Source: Natrialba magadii ATCC 43099 (GTDB taxonomy: Archaea > Halobacteriota > Halobacteria > Halobacteriales > Natrialbaceae). Taken from it: a stretch of 64,000 bases of DNA. The stretch covers positions 62,001 through 126,000 of the forward strand of contig NC_013924.1 in NCBI RefSeq assembly GCF_000025625.1, read 5' to 3'. Made by a program: the position numbers and the translations under genes. Numbering within the stretch: position 1 is the first letter of the stretch; each line of letters starts with the position of its first letter. The notes under the pieces were generated by a model, which was not told where the DNA came from, made no database searches, and saw nothing but the letters and a program-made list of their open reading frames with translations. Below are positions 53,717 through 62,896 of the stretch, one piece after another.

Positions 53717-54571
53717 CTACGGGAGCGTCGAGCGGACATAGATTTGTGTGCCGACGGCGAACCAAATAGCGTATCCGACGCCGTAGAAGAGCATCTGGAT
53801 GAATCCGGTGAGCGGGTCCCACAGGAGCCAGCTCCCTCCCAATGCAGAGAGCGTCTGTTTGCCAATCTGTGGGAGAAACACGGTGAGTGAAAATCCAACG
53901 ATGACTATCAGCACGCGAAACCAGTGCAGACTCGTCACAGACCAACTCAATCTGAGCGCCGTCAGCGGGTTGTAGCCTCCCACAACACAAATCTCAGGGG
54001 CAAGCCAGAACTTGAAAATGGCGAGCGCCGATGCAGATCCAAATATGAGTGTCGCCGACGCACCATCGTAGATGGACTCGCTTGAAAGACTCGTCCCGGC
54101 CAGTTCATCGACCCACGTGAGAGTCGAGAGAAGACCCCAACTAAGAATCGACGCGAGACCGATAGCGACTGCCCCAACAATCAGAACAGCGATGAGTGTT
54201 ACGACGACGGCGGGTAACCGTCGTTGACTCGTCACGAATAGTTCACGGGCCGACCGTACTGACCCCTGTAAGGCAGCGGTCGTCACGCCCACGACGTACA
54301 CACGGAGGACAGTCGTGCTTAGTGCAACGTAGAAGGCCACTGCTGTTCCGACCGGCCACGTCTGGGGCATCGTTTCAAGCGCTGGCCACAACAACCAACT
54401 GAGAACCGTAACTGCAAAGACCAATACGAGAACTGATGGATGTCGCCACGGCAACGATATCGCCCACAGAATATCGCCAGCGATGGAGCGACGAAACACC
54501 TGTAGATCGGTGGATCGACACCGAAGACAGGTACACCCTTCGACGTCGTCGGGTTGTTTGATCGGCTCCAT
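53717..54571 (-). CDS. Multi-spanning membrane protein with N-terminal Cys pair, function unknown
   Basis: The 284-residue protein starts with a short cytoplasmic segment containing CTCLRCRS (possible metal-binding pair) followed by about six membrane segments. The closely spaced ABC-2 genes on the same strand and the divergent ArsR-like regulator suggest a shared stress or export role. No family assigned with confidence. Confidence 0.7.
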   Translation of the reverse strand: MEPIKQPDDVEGCTCLRCRSTDLQVFRRSIAGDILWAISLPWRHPSVLVLVFAVTVLSWLLWPALETMPQTWPVGTAVAFYVALSTTVLRVYVVGVTTAALQGSVRSARELFVTSQRRLPAVVVTLIAVLIVGAVAIGLASILSWGLLSTLTWVDELAGTSLSSESIYDGASATLIFGSASALAIFKFWLAPEICVVGGYNPLTALRLSWSVTSLHWFRVLIVIVGFSLTVFLPQIGKQTLSALGGSWLLWDPLTGFIQMLFYGVGYAIWFAVGTQIYVRSTLP

Positions 54572-54654
54572 AGTCAGTGTACGTTCAAACGATCAAAATT
54601 AGTTTTTATCGAAATCAACCTATTTGGGGAGCCCGGTCGAATATCGGTCACACG

Positions 54655-55110
54655 ATGGGAAAGCTACTTCCGACGTCGTCCGACGCCACCATCAACAGAG
54701 AGGAACAGCCTCAACTGCTCTGTATCGATGACGATCTAACGTCCGAAGTTTTTAAAGCGCTTTCTTCAGATACGAGTCAGGACATTTTCGCTCTCCTCAA
54801 CGAGGAGCCAATGGCTGCACAAGATATATCCGACGAACTCGATCTATCGTTACAGCGAGTTTCCTACCACCTCGACAATCTCCAGGAGTCGGGATTAATT
54901 ACGGTACTCGATACGTGCTACTCCGAGAAGGGTATGGAGATGGACGTGTACGGTCCACCCGAGACGCCACTCCTTCTATATCTGGGCCCCTCTGACGATA
55001 GACCAGGGATGATCGCATCATTCAAACAATTTGTACACGCACTCGGTCCGATTGCTGCTCCAGTTGCTATCGGCCAGGCTCTGGTACGACTTGTGTCGGG
55101 TGACGAGTGA
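54655..55110 (+). CDS. ArsR-like winged-helix transcription regulator
   Basis: The ATG at 54655 (MGKLLPTSSDATINREEQP) gives 151 residues with an ArsR-type winged helix (VFKALSSDTSQDIFALLNEEP, DISDELDLSLQRVSYHLDNLQESGLI). No Cys metal site typical of ArsR is present. It is divergent from the membrane-protein gene and is the probable local regulator of the ABC-2 block. Confidence 0.88.
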   Translation: MGKLLPTSSDATINREEQPQLLCIDDDLTSEVFKALSSDTSQDIFALLNEEPMAAQDISDELDLSLQRVSYHLDNLQESGLITVLDTCYSEKGMEMDVYGPPETPLLLYLGPSDDRPGMIASFKQFVHALGPIAAPVAIGQALVRLVSGDE

Positions 55111-55513
55111 GTTATTCAAGGAGCGGAACTACGCAGCCAATACGACAGCTGTGGTTCCTGTCCACCTCAATGTTTTCAGCACTCATTATGTCCAACTCTC
55201 GGACTCGGTACCTTCACCTCCGAATTTCGGCCGTCTTTTCTGACAGAATTTCCATATCTCGCTATACCACTGCAAGATACAAGGCGCGAACGTGGAACGG
55301 ACTGAGGAGCGATCAACGCGGAAGATCGAACGGTCAATACAGGTCAAGCAGGTAACGGACCAGCAATCGATTCCTACGATAGCTATCAAGAGATGCCTGC
55401 TGAATATAGAGCATTAGTGCAGCACGACGACTTGGTTTTCAGATTGTAGTTGTGACCCTATAGTCGGTAGAAACCGAGAACAGAAGCCGATCGGTTCGGT
55501 AAAGACGTGGAGT
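55111..55513. other. Intergenic region with a repeat copy
   Basis: About 400 bp without a supportable gene. It contains a repeat-A core (55398-55426) and CTGCAAGATACAAGGCGCG (about 55268), the latter nearly repeated at 59094. Confidence 0.5.
55396..55428 (-). repeat. Dispersed repeat A, copy 1
   Basis: On the minus strand GTGCTGCACTAATGCTCTATATTCAGCAG. It matches the consensus GTGCnACATTCGCGC..TGTATTCAGCAG shared by six sites at 55-63 kb. Confidence 0.7.
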
Positions 55514-56110
55514 TCAGGCGATAACCCATCCGGACACTACGACGAGCCCGCCGACGAGTACCAACACGGAGGGGACGAGCCACCGATCCAGCCAGTCAGG
55601 AATGCCGTCGGTAGTGAGGCGAGATACGGTTGCGAGCGCGGCGAGAAACACGACCCCGGCACCGATCAGGTAAACAGTGATGATAAGTATCAGTTCGGCT
55701 GGCGAGAGGGTAGCGAAAAATGGGATGAAGAGAGCGATGTTTTCGCCGCTGAGACCCAGTCCTGCGGCGGTCACGACACCGATACGTCCGAGAGAGTTTG
55801 GCACGAAGGGCACCTCTTCGACCGTCGTTTCTGGGCGCTGGCGGAGTAGTCCCCATAGTCCCAAGCTGAGGGGAACGAAACCAAGCATGAACGTCCACTC
55901 CTGGAGTAGCTCGGCAGCAAGAATCGTCCCGATGACCGCCGCGCCCAATCCGCCACAAAAGCCGACGTAATGCCCAACAAGCACTTCCCAAAGGCGGTAA
56001 TCGTTGTCCGCACAAAAGGCGCCGATGACGAGTAGCGTGTCAATATGGGTTAGGACGAACAACCACACGCCCACAAGCAGAACAGCTTCCACAGATCCTA
56101 TATATGTCAT
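55514..56110 (-). CDS. CadD-like cadmium resistance transporter, paralogue 2
   Basis: The 198-residue paralogue of the 49-kb gene: THIDTLLVIGAFCADNDY, GHYVGFCGGLGAAVIG, LGLSGENIALFIPFFA. Six membrane segments. The starting ATG at 56110 is directly preceded by the region of the TnpB element's right end (56.2 kb). Confidence 0.82.
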   Translation of the reverse strand: MTYIGSVEAVLLVGVWLFVLTHIDTLLVIGAFCADNDYRLWEVLVGHYVGFCGGLGAAVIGTILAAELLQEWTFMLGFVPLSLGLWGLLRQRPETTVEEVPFVPNSLGRIGVVTAAGLGLSGENIALFIPFFATLSPAELILIITVYLIGAGVVFLAALATVSRLTTDGIPDWLDRWLVPSVLVLVGGLVVVSGWVIA

Positions 56111-56201
56111 GTCCGATTTCTATAATTGTTTCTCTACGAAAGCCCTGATCGTTGGAGGATGTCGTGACCGGCACTCATTTTCTGACTCGTACCGTATTGG
56201 C

Positions 56202-57716
56202 TTGACATCTACCCACGACTGAAGTCGTGGGATTCCTTTCGTGGGAGTCTCAGTCGTCCTGAGATTCCCCGACAGCGACATTCCCACCCACGGTGGTACT
56301 CTGGTCTGTGTACGCCTCGTTAGCCGTTGTCTCCACTAGGGAGGGCGGGTTGTGATGTTCCCGCCAGTTGTGATTGTTCCACTTGAGATACACGGGCCGT
56401 GCCATCGACCCGACTTCGGTGTTCTGCCGTCTCAGGAACGATTCCGATGCGACGAGGTCAGCGTGCCCCTCGAATCCGCACGGACACGCCAGCGAATCCT
56501 CGTGACGAATAGTCCCTTTGTGCTCGCCACATTCGGGACACATCTGAGTTGTCCACGCTTCAGATACCTCGTTGACCGTGATACCGTACTCCTCACACAC
56601 GTCTTCGAGGCGGTTGATAAACCGGCGGTACGCCCAGAAGTTGTGCGTCTTTTCGTTCACACACGGCGACCAGTGCGTCGAAAGCACGCCCTTGATGTCC
56701 CCGACGTACAGCGTCGAAACGCCCTCGTCGTACAGACGTTCCGTGAGCTCGCGGACGAGGGTGTCTTGGGCGTGGTTCCGCCGGTTTGTGCGCTTGCGAT
56801 ACAAGCGGTCGATGCGCTTGCTCGACTCACGCTGGTTTTCGAGGAGTGACTGGTAGTGTGCGATACGTTCCGTGGTTTTCCGGAACTGCTCGAACAGGTT
56901 ACGTCCTTCGAACAGGAATTGAAAGCCGGTCGTTGTTGTGCAGGCGACGAGGTTGTTCACGCCCACGTCCAAGGCGGCTTCGTGGGAAGCCAGTGGTGAG
57001 TCCAGTCGAGAATCAGGCACGGTGACTGGTTGGAAAGCCCTGAACGTATCTGCGGTTTCGTCGTACACAATTTCAAGCCGGTTCTGCTCGCCGCTCCATT
57101 TCGGCTCACCAGCAACTTCAACGCGGAGGCGTTGGTTCCGATTCAACCCAAGTTCGTCTTTGAGTTCGGAGCCGATCGGGACTTCAAGTCGGGAACGTTC
57201 GCCGTACTCTATGGTGTACTGGTCGTTGCGAACGTACGTGCGGAGTACCCGCCCATCGTCTTTGCTGCCCCAGTATCCGGGTGGAGACGGCTTCTCGTTG
57301 AGTTTCCCGGCGTGGTACTTTTCGTTGAGCGAGAGGAATGACCGCCACGCTTCGGAGTTTTTGCGGATGATCTGCTGGGCGACGGAACTGCTGAGGACAC
57401 CCTTGTACTTACCTTCGAGACTACCGGTGTCGGCGTCCCAGATGCTTTCATCGTCTTCGAGGAAGTTTTGGCGGCGAGTGTAGTTTGTCTCGTTCCAGAG
57501 ACTCGCAGAAGCGTCCAACCAACGAACGAACACCTCGCGCTCTTTCGCAGAGCGAGGGCGAACGTTGAACCGGTTGGCTCGCTTCATATCACCGTCTACG
57601 AAGTGTTTGTTTGTAAAGATATGCGTTAGCGTGGGAGACTCAGGCCCGCCATTGAGTGTTGTTGATGACGTGGGATGTCGGATTCATCCCACGACTAAAC
57701 TCGTGGGCTTTCTCCT
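56202..57716 (-). mobile_element. IS1341-type (IS200/IS605 family) TnpB element with hairpin ends
   Basis: A minus-strand tnpB is framed by hairpins. At its 3' side CCCACGAC-TTCA-GTCGTGGG (56212-56231, minus strand) is followed by TAGATGTCAA, the probable right end. At its 5' side AAGGAGAAAGCCCACGA-GTTTAG-TCGTGGG (57688-57716) is the left end. No tnpA is present, so it is TnpB-only. Related solo ends are at 7.8, 12.4, 22.4-22.5 and 48.85 kb. Confidence 0.8.
56250..57587 (-). CDS. tnpB: RNA-guided endonuclease TnpB (IS1341 type)
   Basis: The 445-residue TnpB has an N-terminal helical region ([14 protein letters not shown]), a RuvC first Asp in [16 protein letters not shown], a second acidic position in [17 protein letters not shown] (Asp where many relatives have Glu), the zinc finger CPECGEHKG...[12 protein letters not shown], and the last RuvC Asp in [11 protein letters not shown]. 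TnpB proteins are guide-RNA-directed DNA nucleases. It ends 40 bp before the right-end hairpin. The gene is intact and probably functional. Confidence 0.92.
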   Translation of the reverse strand: MKRANRFNVRPRSAKEREVFVRWLDASASLWNETNYTRRQNFLEDDESIWDADTGSLEGKYKGVLSSSVAQQIIRKNSEAWRSFLSLNEKYHAGKLNEKPSPPGYWGSKDDGRVLRTYVRNDQYTIEYGERSRLEVPIGSELKDELGLNRNQRLRVEVAGEPKWSGEQNRLEIVYDETADTFRAFQPVTVPDSRLDSPLASHEAALDVGVNNLVACTTTTGFQFLFEGRNLFEQFRKTTERIAHYQSLLENQRESSKRIDRLYRKRTNRRNHAQDTLVRELTERLYDEGVSTLYVGDIKGVLSTHWSPCVNEKTHNFWAYRRFINRLEDVCEEYGITVNEVSEAWTTQMCPECGEHKGTIRHEDSLACPCGFEGHADLVASESFLRRQNTEVGSMARPVYLKWNNHNWREHHNPPSLVETTANEAYTDQSTTVGGNVAVGESQDD

Positions 57717-57791
57717 TGATTTTCTGTAAGTCGGGAGAATCGCTCAGCACGGGGAAAGATTGGCGGTACGGGGAAGGATTGGGGGATAAGC

Positions 57792-58715
57792 TCAACTGAA
57801 AGCGTCCTCAAGGGACGGGACTACCTGCTTTTTCCGGGACATGACGCCTGGCAAGAACGCTTTCTGATCGGTAAACGTCGTGTCGAGGGCGTCCGCGACA
57901 GTGTCTGTGTAATCACCGGCAACGAGGACAGTCGAGTCCTCGTCAAGGAGGTCAGTGACAAGTAATAGGAGGGTGGTGAACTCCCGCTCATCAACGATAT
58001 CGTCCATCGCGGCGAGAACAACGGCTTGCTGCTCCAGCACTGCTTCCGGGGTGACAGTTTCGACTTGACCGATCCCGACGTGATGCGATCCAAATTCGAA
58101 CTCCTTGAAATCGCCAAGAACCATCTCACGCGGGCTTTTATTACCGAGTTTGCTTTTTTGTTGGAGGAGATCTTTTCCGTACGTCTCGATTTCCACACCG
58201 GCTGTCTCCGCTAGGCGCTCGGCCACAACTCGATCCGTGTCGGTGGTCGTAGGCGATCGGAGGACGACAGTGTCACTCAAGAGACCACTTAGCAACAGCC
58301 CAGCGGTCTCACTGTCGATCGGTTCGTCTGCCTCGTCGTACAGGTGCGTGAGAATGGTCGCGGTTGAGCCAACTGGTTCGTTCCGGAAGAAGATGGGGTT
58401 GCTGGTTGTCACGTCACCGATACGATGGTGATCCACGATTTCGACGATCTCTGCCTCCCGAGCGCCAGGCACGGTCTGGCTGTACTCGTTGTGATCAACG
58501 AGAATGAGCCGTTCCGTCGCGGCATCCTCCAGAAGGGGCGGGGTCTGCACACTCCAGAAATTTAAAACAAACTGGGTTTCAGGGTTCACCTCACCAGCTC
58601 GTGCCGGGACAGCATCCACTTCCTGCGATTGTTTCAACCACGCATACGCGAGTGCAGAGCAGACCGCATCCGTATCTGGCTGTTGGTGGCCGATAACGTA
58701 GAGCGGCTGTGACAT
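57792..58715 (-). CDS. ppaC: Manganese-dependent inorganic pyrophosphatase (DHH family)
   Basis: The 307-residue enzyme has GHQQPDTDAVCSALAYAW, EIVDHHRIGDV and GSTATILTHL, the DHH motifs of family II pyrophosphatase, and a C-terminal DHHA2 domain with a substrate-binding SRKKQ near the end (about residues 292-296). It hydrolyses PPi with Mn in the cytoplasm. Length is the family norm. Confidence 0.93.
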   Translation of the reverse strand: MSQPLYVIGHQQPDTDAVCSALAYAWLKQSQEVDAVPARAGEVNPETQFVLNFWSVQTPPLLEDAATERLILVDHNEYSQTVPGAREAEIVEIVDHHRIGDVTTSNPIFFRNEPVGSTATILTHLYDEADEPIDSETAGLLLSGLLSDTVVLRSPTTTDTDRVVAERLAETAGVEIETYGKDLLQQKSKLGNKSPREMVLGDFKEFEFGSHHVGIGQVETVTPEAVLEQQAVVLAAMDDIVDEREFTTLLLLVTDLLDEDSTVLVAGDYTDTVADALDTTFTDQKAFLPGVMSRKKQVVPSLEDAFS

Positions 58716-59339
58716 ACCGCGAAATGCACGCTATGCATCTATAATTCTACCTCTGTCTCTTCCCGACAGAACGTCATCGGTCAGTAGGTAGACGTGCTGA
58801 CTATTTTACTAATATTTGAAATGACCTGTGACCGAGTGCTGCAGACATCCTCTGTACTGAACGAGAACCACCTTCGCAGATTGAGTCAGAGCTCGTGCTA
58901 CATTCGTGCTGTGAGTTCAGCAGAACTTCATCGAACTACCGAATTACTGCCAAGAGTGAACTGCTGAATATAGAGCGTGAGTGCAGCACAGCGGGTTCGT
59001 TTGGTTCAGTTGATCTGTGGTGAATCAGCCGGTCAATGGACGTGCGGATATTGCACGCTATCTCTATCAACTTTTAATAAGATTGGTCCCATCCGTGCAA
59101 GATACAATGCGCATATATTAGCCATTTTGTAATATCAGTTTAATATAGATAGATCGATCGGCCAAGCGACCTACAATTGGATGCACTGCACTCGAATGTC
59201 AATACACGTTTCTATAAATATAGACCTAAAAAATTGAAACATTATATGTTGCAAAAATGTTAGTATGGTTTCACGTGATTGTCAAGGAGTTAATCGCTAC
59301 CAGCGTCTGTATGAGCGCTTTTCGTCGCTTATGCCATCT
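58716..59339. other. AT-rich intergenic region with two inverted repeat-A copies
   Basis: No gene in 624 bp. Two repeat-A copies face each other at 58907-58926 and 58961-58990. AT-rich sequence at 59080-59270 (for example ATATATTAGCC, ATAAATATAG) holds no open frame of note. Confidence 0.5.
58905..58990. repeat. Dispersed repeat A, inverted pair
   Basis: GTGCTACATTCGTGCTGTGAG/TTCAGCAG at the left and CTGCTGAATATAGAGCGTGAG/TGCAGCAC at the right are inverted copies separated by about 35 bp. Confidence 0.75.
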
Positions 59340-60158
59340 TCATGCTGTCTGTCGCTCGATCCTGGATAGATGCTCGGTTCCATAGACGGCTATCACCCCG
59401 ATGGTGATTACACAGACGACGAGCGCAATCACCCAGTACGTGAACGGATCTATGTCGTCACGTAGAAGCAAAATACTCCCTATCCATGCGTTGAACGACC
59501 CATGCAGGAGGACGACGAGTAAGAGACTCCCTCGCGTACTATTGTACAACCACGTGAAAAGCACTGCGAGGGCAATAGTCTGAATGGCATATGGGAGAGC
59601 TGGGAGGTCCGTTTGAACCGCCCCGGGAAGGATCATCAAGGGGGCATGCCAGATCAACCAGACCACGCCGATAACGAGACTCGCAGTCAGTGCATCCAAC
59701 GACGACTGTAACCGTGGGAGTGCAAAGCCCCGCCACCCGATTTCCTCCAGCCCTGCAAACATGGAATTCACGATGACCATCCCGACGAACAGGAGGGCGA
59801 GATCGGGGGTCGGAAGCGGCGTGGTCACCCCCAGAATCAGCCAGTCAAGCAGAATCGCACTGATGACGAAGACGCCCGGAAGCAATACCGCGACGCCATA
59901 CCAACGCGAGCCGACTCGCCACCGGAGGAGTCGGCGCAATAACTGACGGGTGCTTTGGCCCCCCTCGGTGAACTGTGTAACAACCACAGCCGCAATTGGT
60001 GGGCCGAGGCCGCCGATAGCAAAGAGAACGAACGCCGGGTCGAACGTTAACTCTTCTCCGGGCGCCATGCCGAGTACGACGAGTATTCCCCAGGGAGTCC
60101 AGGAGATGAGAAACGTTAGCAGAACAAACGCGAGAAGTGATCGCCGAGTGGCGGTCAT
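59340..60158 (-). CDS. CPBP family intramembrane glutamic endopeptidase (CAAX protease-like)
   Basis: The ATG at 60158 (MTATRRSLLAFVLLTFLIS) gives 272 residues; a longer in-frame ATG at 60332 adds a Pro/Arg-rich lead that lacks the family look. Eight or so membrane segments hold the CPBP motif EEIGWRGFALP (EExxxR), a WHAP His, and a second His in LHGSFNAW. These proteases cut membrane or prenylated substrates or act in immunity. No partner gene is adjacent. Confidence 0.9.
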   Translation of the reverse strand: MTATRRSLLAFVLLTFLISWTPWGILVVLGMAPGEELTFDPAFVLFAIGGLGPPIAAVVVTQFTEGGQSTRQLLRRLLRWRVGSRWYGVAVLLPGVFVISAILLDWLILGVTTPLPTPDLALLFVGMVIVNSMFAGLEEIGWRGFALPRLQSSLDALTASLVIGVVWLIWHAPLMILPGAVQTDLPALPYAIQTIALAVLFTWLYNSTRGSLLLVVLLHGSFNAWIGSILLLRDDIDPFTYWVIALVVCVITIGVIAVYGTEHLSRIERQTA

Positions 60159-60432
60159 TGTTCCACCTCGTGTTGGGGCGTCCCGATATGACCGCCAATT
60201 GCGCTCAAGCAAACGTACCGGAACAGCATTATCGGCAAGAGCATCGTGGCAAGGAACGTTCGATGCCTCCGGACGTCTCCCAGGTGGCTTATCACGCTTA
60301 TGAGAGGCACGGATATCCGCAGTGTCATACAAAAGGTAGGGTGTTAATCCACATGTATATGGGTGTGTTCTTACATTTGTGTAAATCCTCTACACTGAAC
60401 GACCACTACCTTTCGTAGATAAATCAGATTAC

Positions 60433-60463
60433 GTGCGACATTCGCGCGTTCTATTCAGCAGAG
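60433..60463 (+). repeat. Dispersed repeat A, copy at 60.4 kb
   Basis: GTGCGACATTCGCGCGTTCTATTCAGCAGAG; very close to the consensus. A perfect hairpin built from its TTCAGCAGG end follows 35 bp later. Confidence 0.7.
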
Positions 60464-60497
60464 ACTGAATGTCCTCCTCAGATTCTGTCAAAAACTA

Positions 60498-60528
60498 CCT
60501 GCTGAATCCACCCTCTGGATTCAGCAGG
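60498..60528. repeat. Perfect 13-bp hairpin
   Basis: CCTGCTGAATCCA-CCCTC-TGGATTCAGCAGG is a perfect 13-bp stem with a 5-base loop. Its arms end in the CAGCAGG of repeat A. Confidence 0.85.
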
Positions 60529-60714
60529 GACCTCCCTATGCTGCAGCAGATTCAACCGGGCGACTGTCGTCCATAAATGCGGATTATGAGTGGGTCGGAA
60601 GATACTGCGAGGATCGGGCTGCGAATCCTATTCGTTGTGCAGTTCCATCGACCGCCTATGGCACTCATTCGCAAAGGGCTATGTCACTACGGGGAGTACG
60701 GAGTTTGAGCGATC

Positions 60715-61587
60715 ATGAGCGACATCTCGGTGATCGGCTGCGGGGCGATGGGGAGCGCTCTCATCGAAACGCTGGCCAAACGGAACACCCGCGTGAGTAT
60801 CTGGAATCGAACCCGTGAACGAGCGTTGGCACTTGCCGGGCCGCACGTAACTGTGGTCGATTCGGTCGAAGAGGCGATAGACCGTAGTCCTCTGACGATC
60901 GTATGTGTCGCCGGATACGACGTAACGAAATCGCTGATAGAGGAGGCTTCGGTGAGCCTCGACGGAAAAACGATCGGGAGCACCTCGTTCGTGACGCACG
61001 ATCAGGGACGCCAACTTGACGAACTCATCCGATCGGACGGCGGACGATACCTAGATGTGGAGATCCTGGGTTATCCGAGCGATATCGGCATGGAATCTAC
61101 ACCCCTGTACCTGTCCGGTGACCGGGCCGCGTTCAAGGAGGCTCGACCGCTGCTGACCGACCTCGGGACCGTGAAATACGTTAGTTCTACTCCTGGGGAT
61201 GCCTATATCAGTGGACTCGCCGTGTTACTCCCATACTTACCGATGGCTGTCAGCATCTTCCAGGGAGCGAAGGTTTGCGAGCGCAACGATATCCCGCTGG
61301 AGTGGTACACCCAGGAAATTCGGACAGTGTATCCACAGCACATCGACCGACTCTGTGAGACGGTAGAGATCGACCCCGATCCGGCTGATCCGGGGAACAT
61401 CGAAGCCTCAGTGCGTACCTGGGGAGACGGTGCCAAAGAGTACGCTGACTACCTCGAATCGGCGGATCTCGATGCGGGAATCTATCAGGCGTTACACCGC
61501 CTGTTTATAGCAGGGATCGAAGCGGGGCGTGGGGACCATGATTGGTCATGTATCGGTGACATCGCTGCGGACCATCCCACCACTTGA
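60715..61587 (+). CDS. NAD(P)-dependent reductase, beta-hydroxyacid dehydrogenase/imine reductase type
   Basis: The 290-residue protein has an N-terminal Rossmann motif (VIGCGAMGSALIETL, WNRTRERA) and the family block DVEILGYPSDIG, with LYLSGDRAAFKEARPLL. The C-terminal helical domain dimerises. The Asp in this segment where hydroxyacid dehydrogenases have Lys suggests the imine-reductase branch. Substrate unknown. It is transcribed alone. Confidence 0.82.
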   Translation: MSDISVIGCGAMGSALIETLAKRNTRVSIWNRTRERALALAGPHVTVVDSVEEAIDRSPLTIVCVAGYDVTKSLIEEASVSLDGKTIGSTSFVTHDQGRQLDELIRSDGGRYLDVEILGYPSDIGMESTPLYLSGDRAAFKEARPLLTDLGTVKYVSSTPGDAYISGLAVLLPYLPMAVSIFQGAKVCERNDIPLEWYTQEIRTVYPQHIDRLCETVEIDPDPADPGNIEASVRTWGDGAKEYADYLESADLDAGIYQALHRLFIAGIEAGRGDHDWSCIGDIAADHPTT

Positions 61588-61660
61588 CGGAACAAGTTGC
61601 GTCTGCTGAGCCGTTGGTCGCCTGTACTGATCGATTTGCCGTCCCTTCTAGCCGAGACGC

Positions 61661-61692
61661 CATGCAACATACGCGCTCTGTATTCAGCAGGT
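61661..61692 (+). repeat. Dispersed repeat A, copy at 61.7 kb
   Basis: ATGCAACATACGCGCTCTGTATTCAGCAGGTA after the reductase gene. Confidence 0.7.
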
Positions 61693-61857
61693 ACTGAACG
61701 AACTACTCGGTCTCTGTCATAAGCGGCGTGATCGACTCAGAGTATACAACGACTTCGTTTGTCACACGTTGAAATCGATGATCCATTCGCTCACTACACG
61801 TGCGACCGGAGAATTGATACGGTATTAGTAGCAAGAATTCACCCCATACCACTGTCG

Positions 61858-62067
61858 TTAGATGCCAAATCTGGAAGTAGCAATCGAAAAAAGGGCGACA
61901 CCGAAACCGGCGATCATACACAGGATGCCGAGCAGCTGGATTGTATCCCTTGCATTGTCGGATAATCCACTCTCATCGAACATCATACTATAGTGGAACA
62001 GTGCTGCTGGCCATCGGAAGCAGACGAATCCGACAAAAAGTAGTAAGAGACCGGCACCGACGTTCAT
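61858..62067 (-). CDS. Small two-helix membrane protein
   Basis: The 69-residue product has two membrane segments (GLLLLFVGFVCFRWPAAL and LGILCMIAGFGVALFS) with a polar middle (FDESGLSDNARDTIQ). The pattern recurs as small membrane proteins in haloarchaea. No function recognised. Confidence 0.55.
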   Translation of the reverse strand: MNVGAGLLLLFVGFVCFRWPAALFHYSMMFDESGLSDNARDTIQLLGILCMIAGFGVALFSIATSRFGI

Positions 62068-62172
62068 AAAGACAAATAGTTTTCTGAAGGTATGAATTTT
62101 TGTGATTGCCTTTTGTCAACTGATTCATCTGTCCTGGCCGATCACTAATGCTCGCAAACCGTCCCTCAGTCC

Positions 62173-62240
62173 GTGCCACATTCGCGCTGTGAGTTCAGCA
62201 CGTCTTGCTCAATCTGTTCTGTAGCTGGTAGAAAGCGCGT
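62173..62240 (+). repeat. Dispersed repeat A copy with adjoining repeat-B core
   Basis: GTGCCACATTCGCGCTGTGAG/TTCAGCACG at 62173-62202, then GTAGCTGGTAGAAAGCGCGT at 62221-62240, linking the two repeat families. Confidence 0.65.
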
Positions 62241-62350
62241 GCAACATCCAGAGGATACATACAGCGCTCCCTACTCAATACCGGAACCAATTGCCGTTGT
62301 ATAACCAGTTTCAGGAGATTGAATGGTGGTTCACTGACCATTGTTTGATA

Positions 62351-62734
62351 TTACAGTAGTGAAGACGGAGGGAATATCCCGATCTGAGCCCGGACACCAT
62401 ACTCTATTACAGCAAGTACTGCTAATCCACTAATCAATAGTATCTGGATAATCGGCGAGAAATAAATAACAATTGAGGGTTCCACGCTATATCCATATAT
62501 AACTTCGTTCACTACACCGAATTGTATATACAAACTAAACAGGAGTGGAAGTATAATACTGTACCGCAGGAATACATAAACTGGAGATGCGGCGACGATA
62601 AAAATTAAAGCTGATAAAACAATGATGCGTAGTCCGGTACTGCCTGAGACCGCATACAATCCATAGACAGCAGTAGCTACGTGAACCAATCCAAAAATAA
62701 CAGATAGTGCAAGTATTGTTCCTTCTTTATCCAT
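62351..62734 (-). CDS. Hypothetical four-helix membrane protein
   Basis: 127 residues with about four membrane segments, starting MDKEGTILALSVIFGLV and ending IFPPSSLL. The gene is visibly AT-richer than most of the window, suggesting foreign origin. No domain recognised. Confidence 0.6.
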   Translation of the reverse strand: MDKEGTILALSVIFGLVHVATAVYGLYAVSGSTGLRIIVLSALIFIVAASPVYVFLRYSIILPLLFSLYIQFGVVNEVIYGYSVEPSIVIYFSPIIQILLISGLAVLAVIEYGVRAQIGIFPPSSLL

Positions 62735-62836
62735 AACGATGTAACATCAACGGATGTTGAATGGTTCTCGGCAGATATATACTTTCGTTATCATTTTACT
62801 GTCCGATTTCATCTCGTCAAAATGGACTGGACTCTA

Positions 62837-62868
62837 CTGCCACATTCGCGCCCTGTATTCAGCACGGT
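62837..62868 (+). repeat. Dispersed repeat A, copy at 62.8 kb
   Basis: CTGCCACATTCGCGCCCTGTATTCAGCACGG, just before the TrmO gene end. Confidence 0.7.
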
Positions 62869-62896
62869 TGCTAAAACCTGTCACTGATTGAGGATT

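Larger units (their letters stand above)
60159..60714. other. Intergenic region with repeat-A copy and a perfect hairpin
   Basis: About 556 bp without a gene. It contains a repeat-A copy (60433-60463) and the perfect hairpin at 60498-60528. Confidence 0.5.

Noticed and set aside
60498-60528. Perfect hairpin as an intrinsic terminator
   Set aside because: No T-rich tail and no gene ends nearby; it belongs to the repeat-A family.
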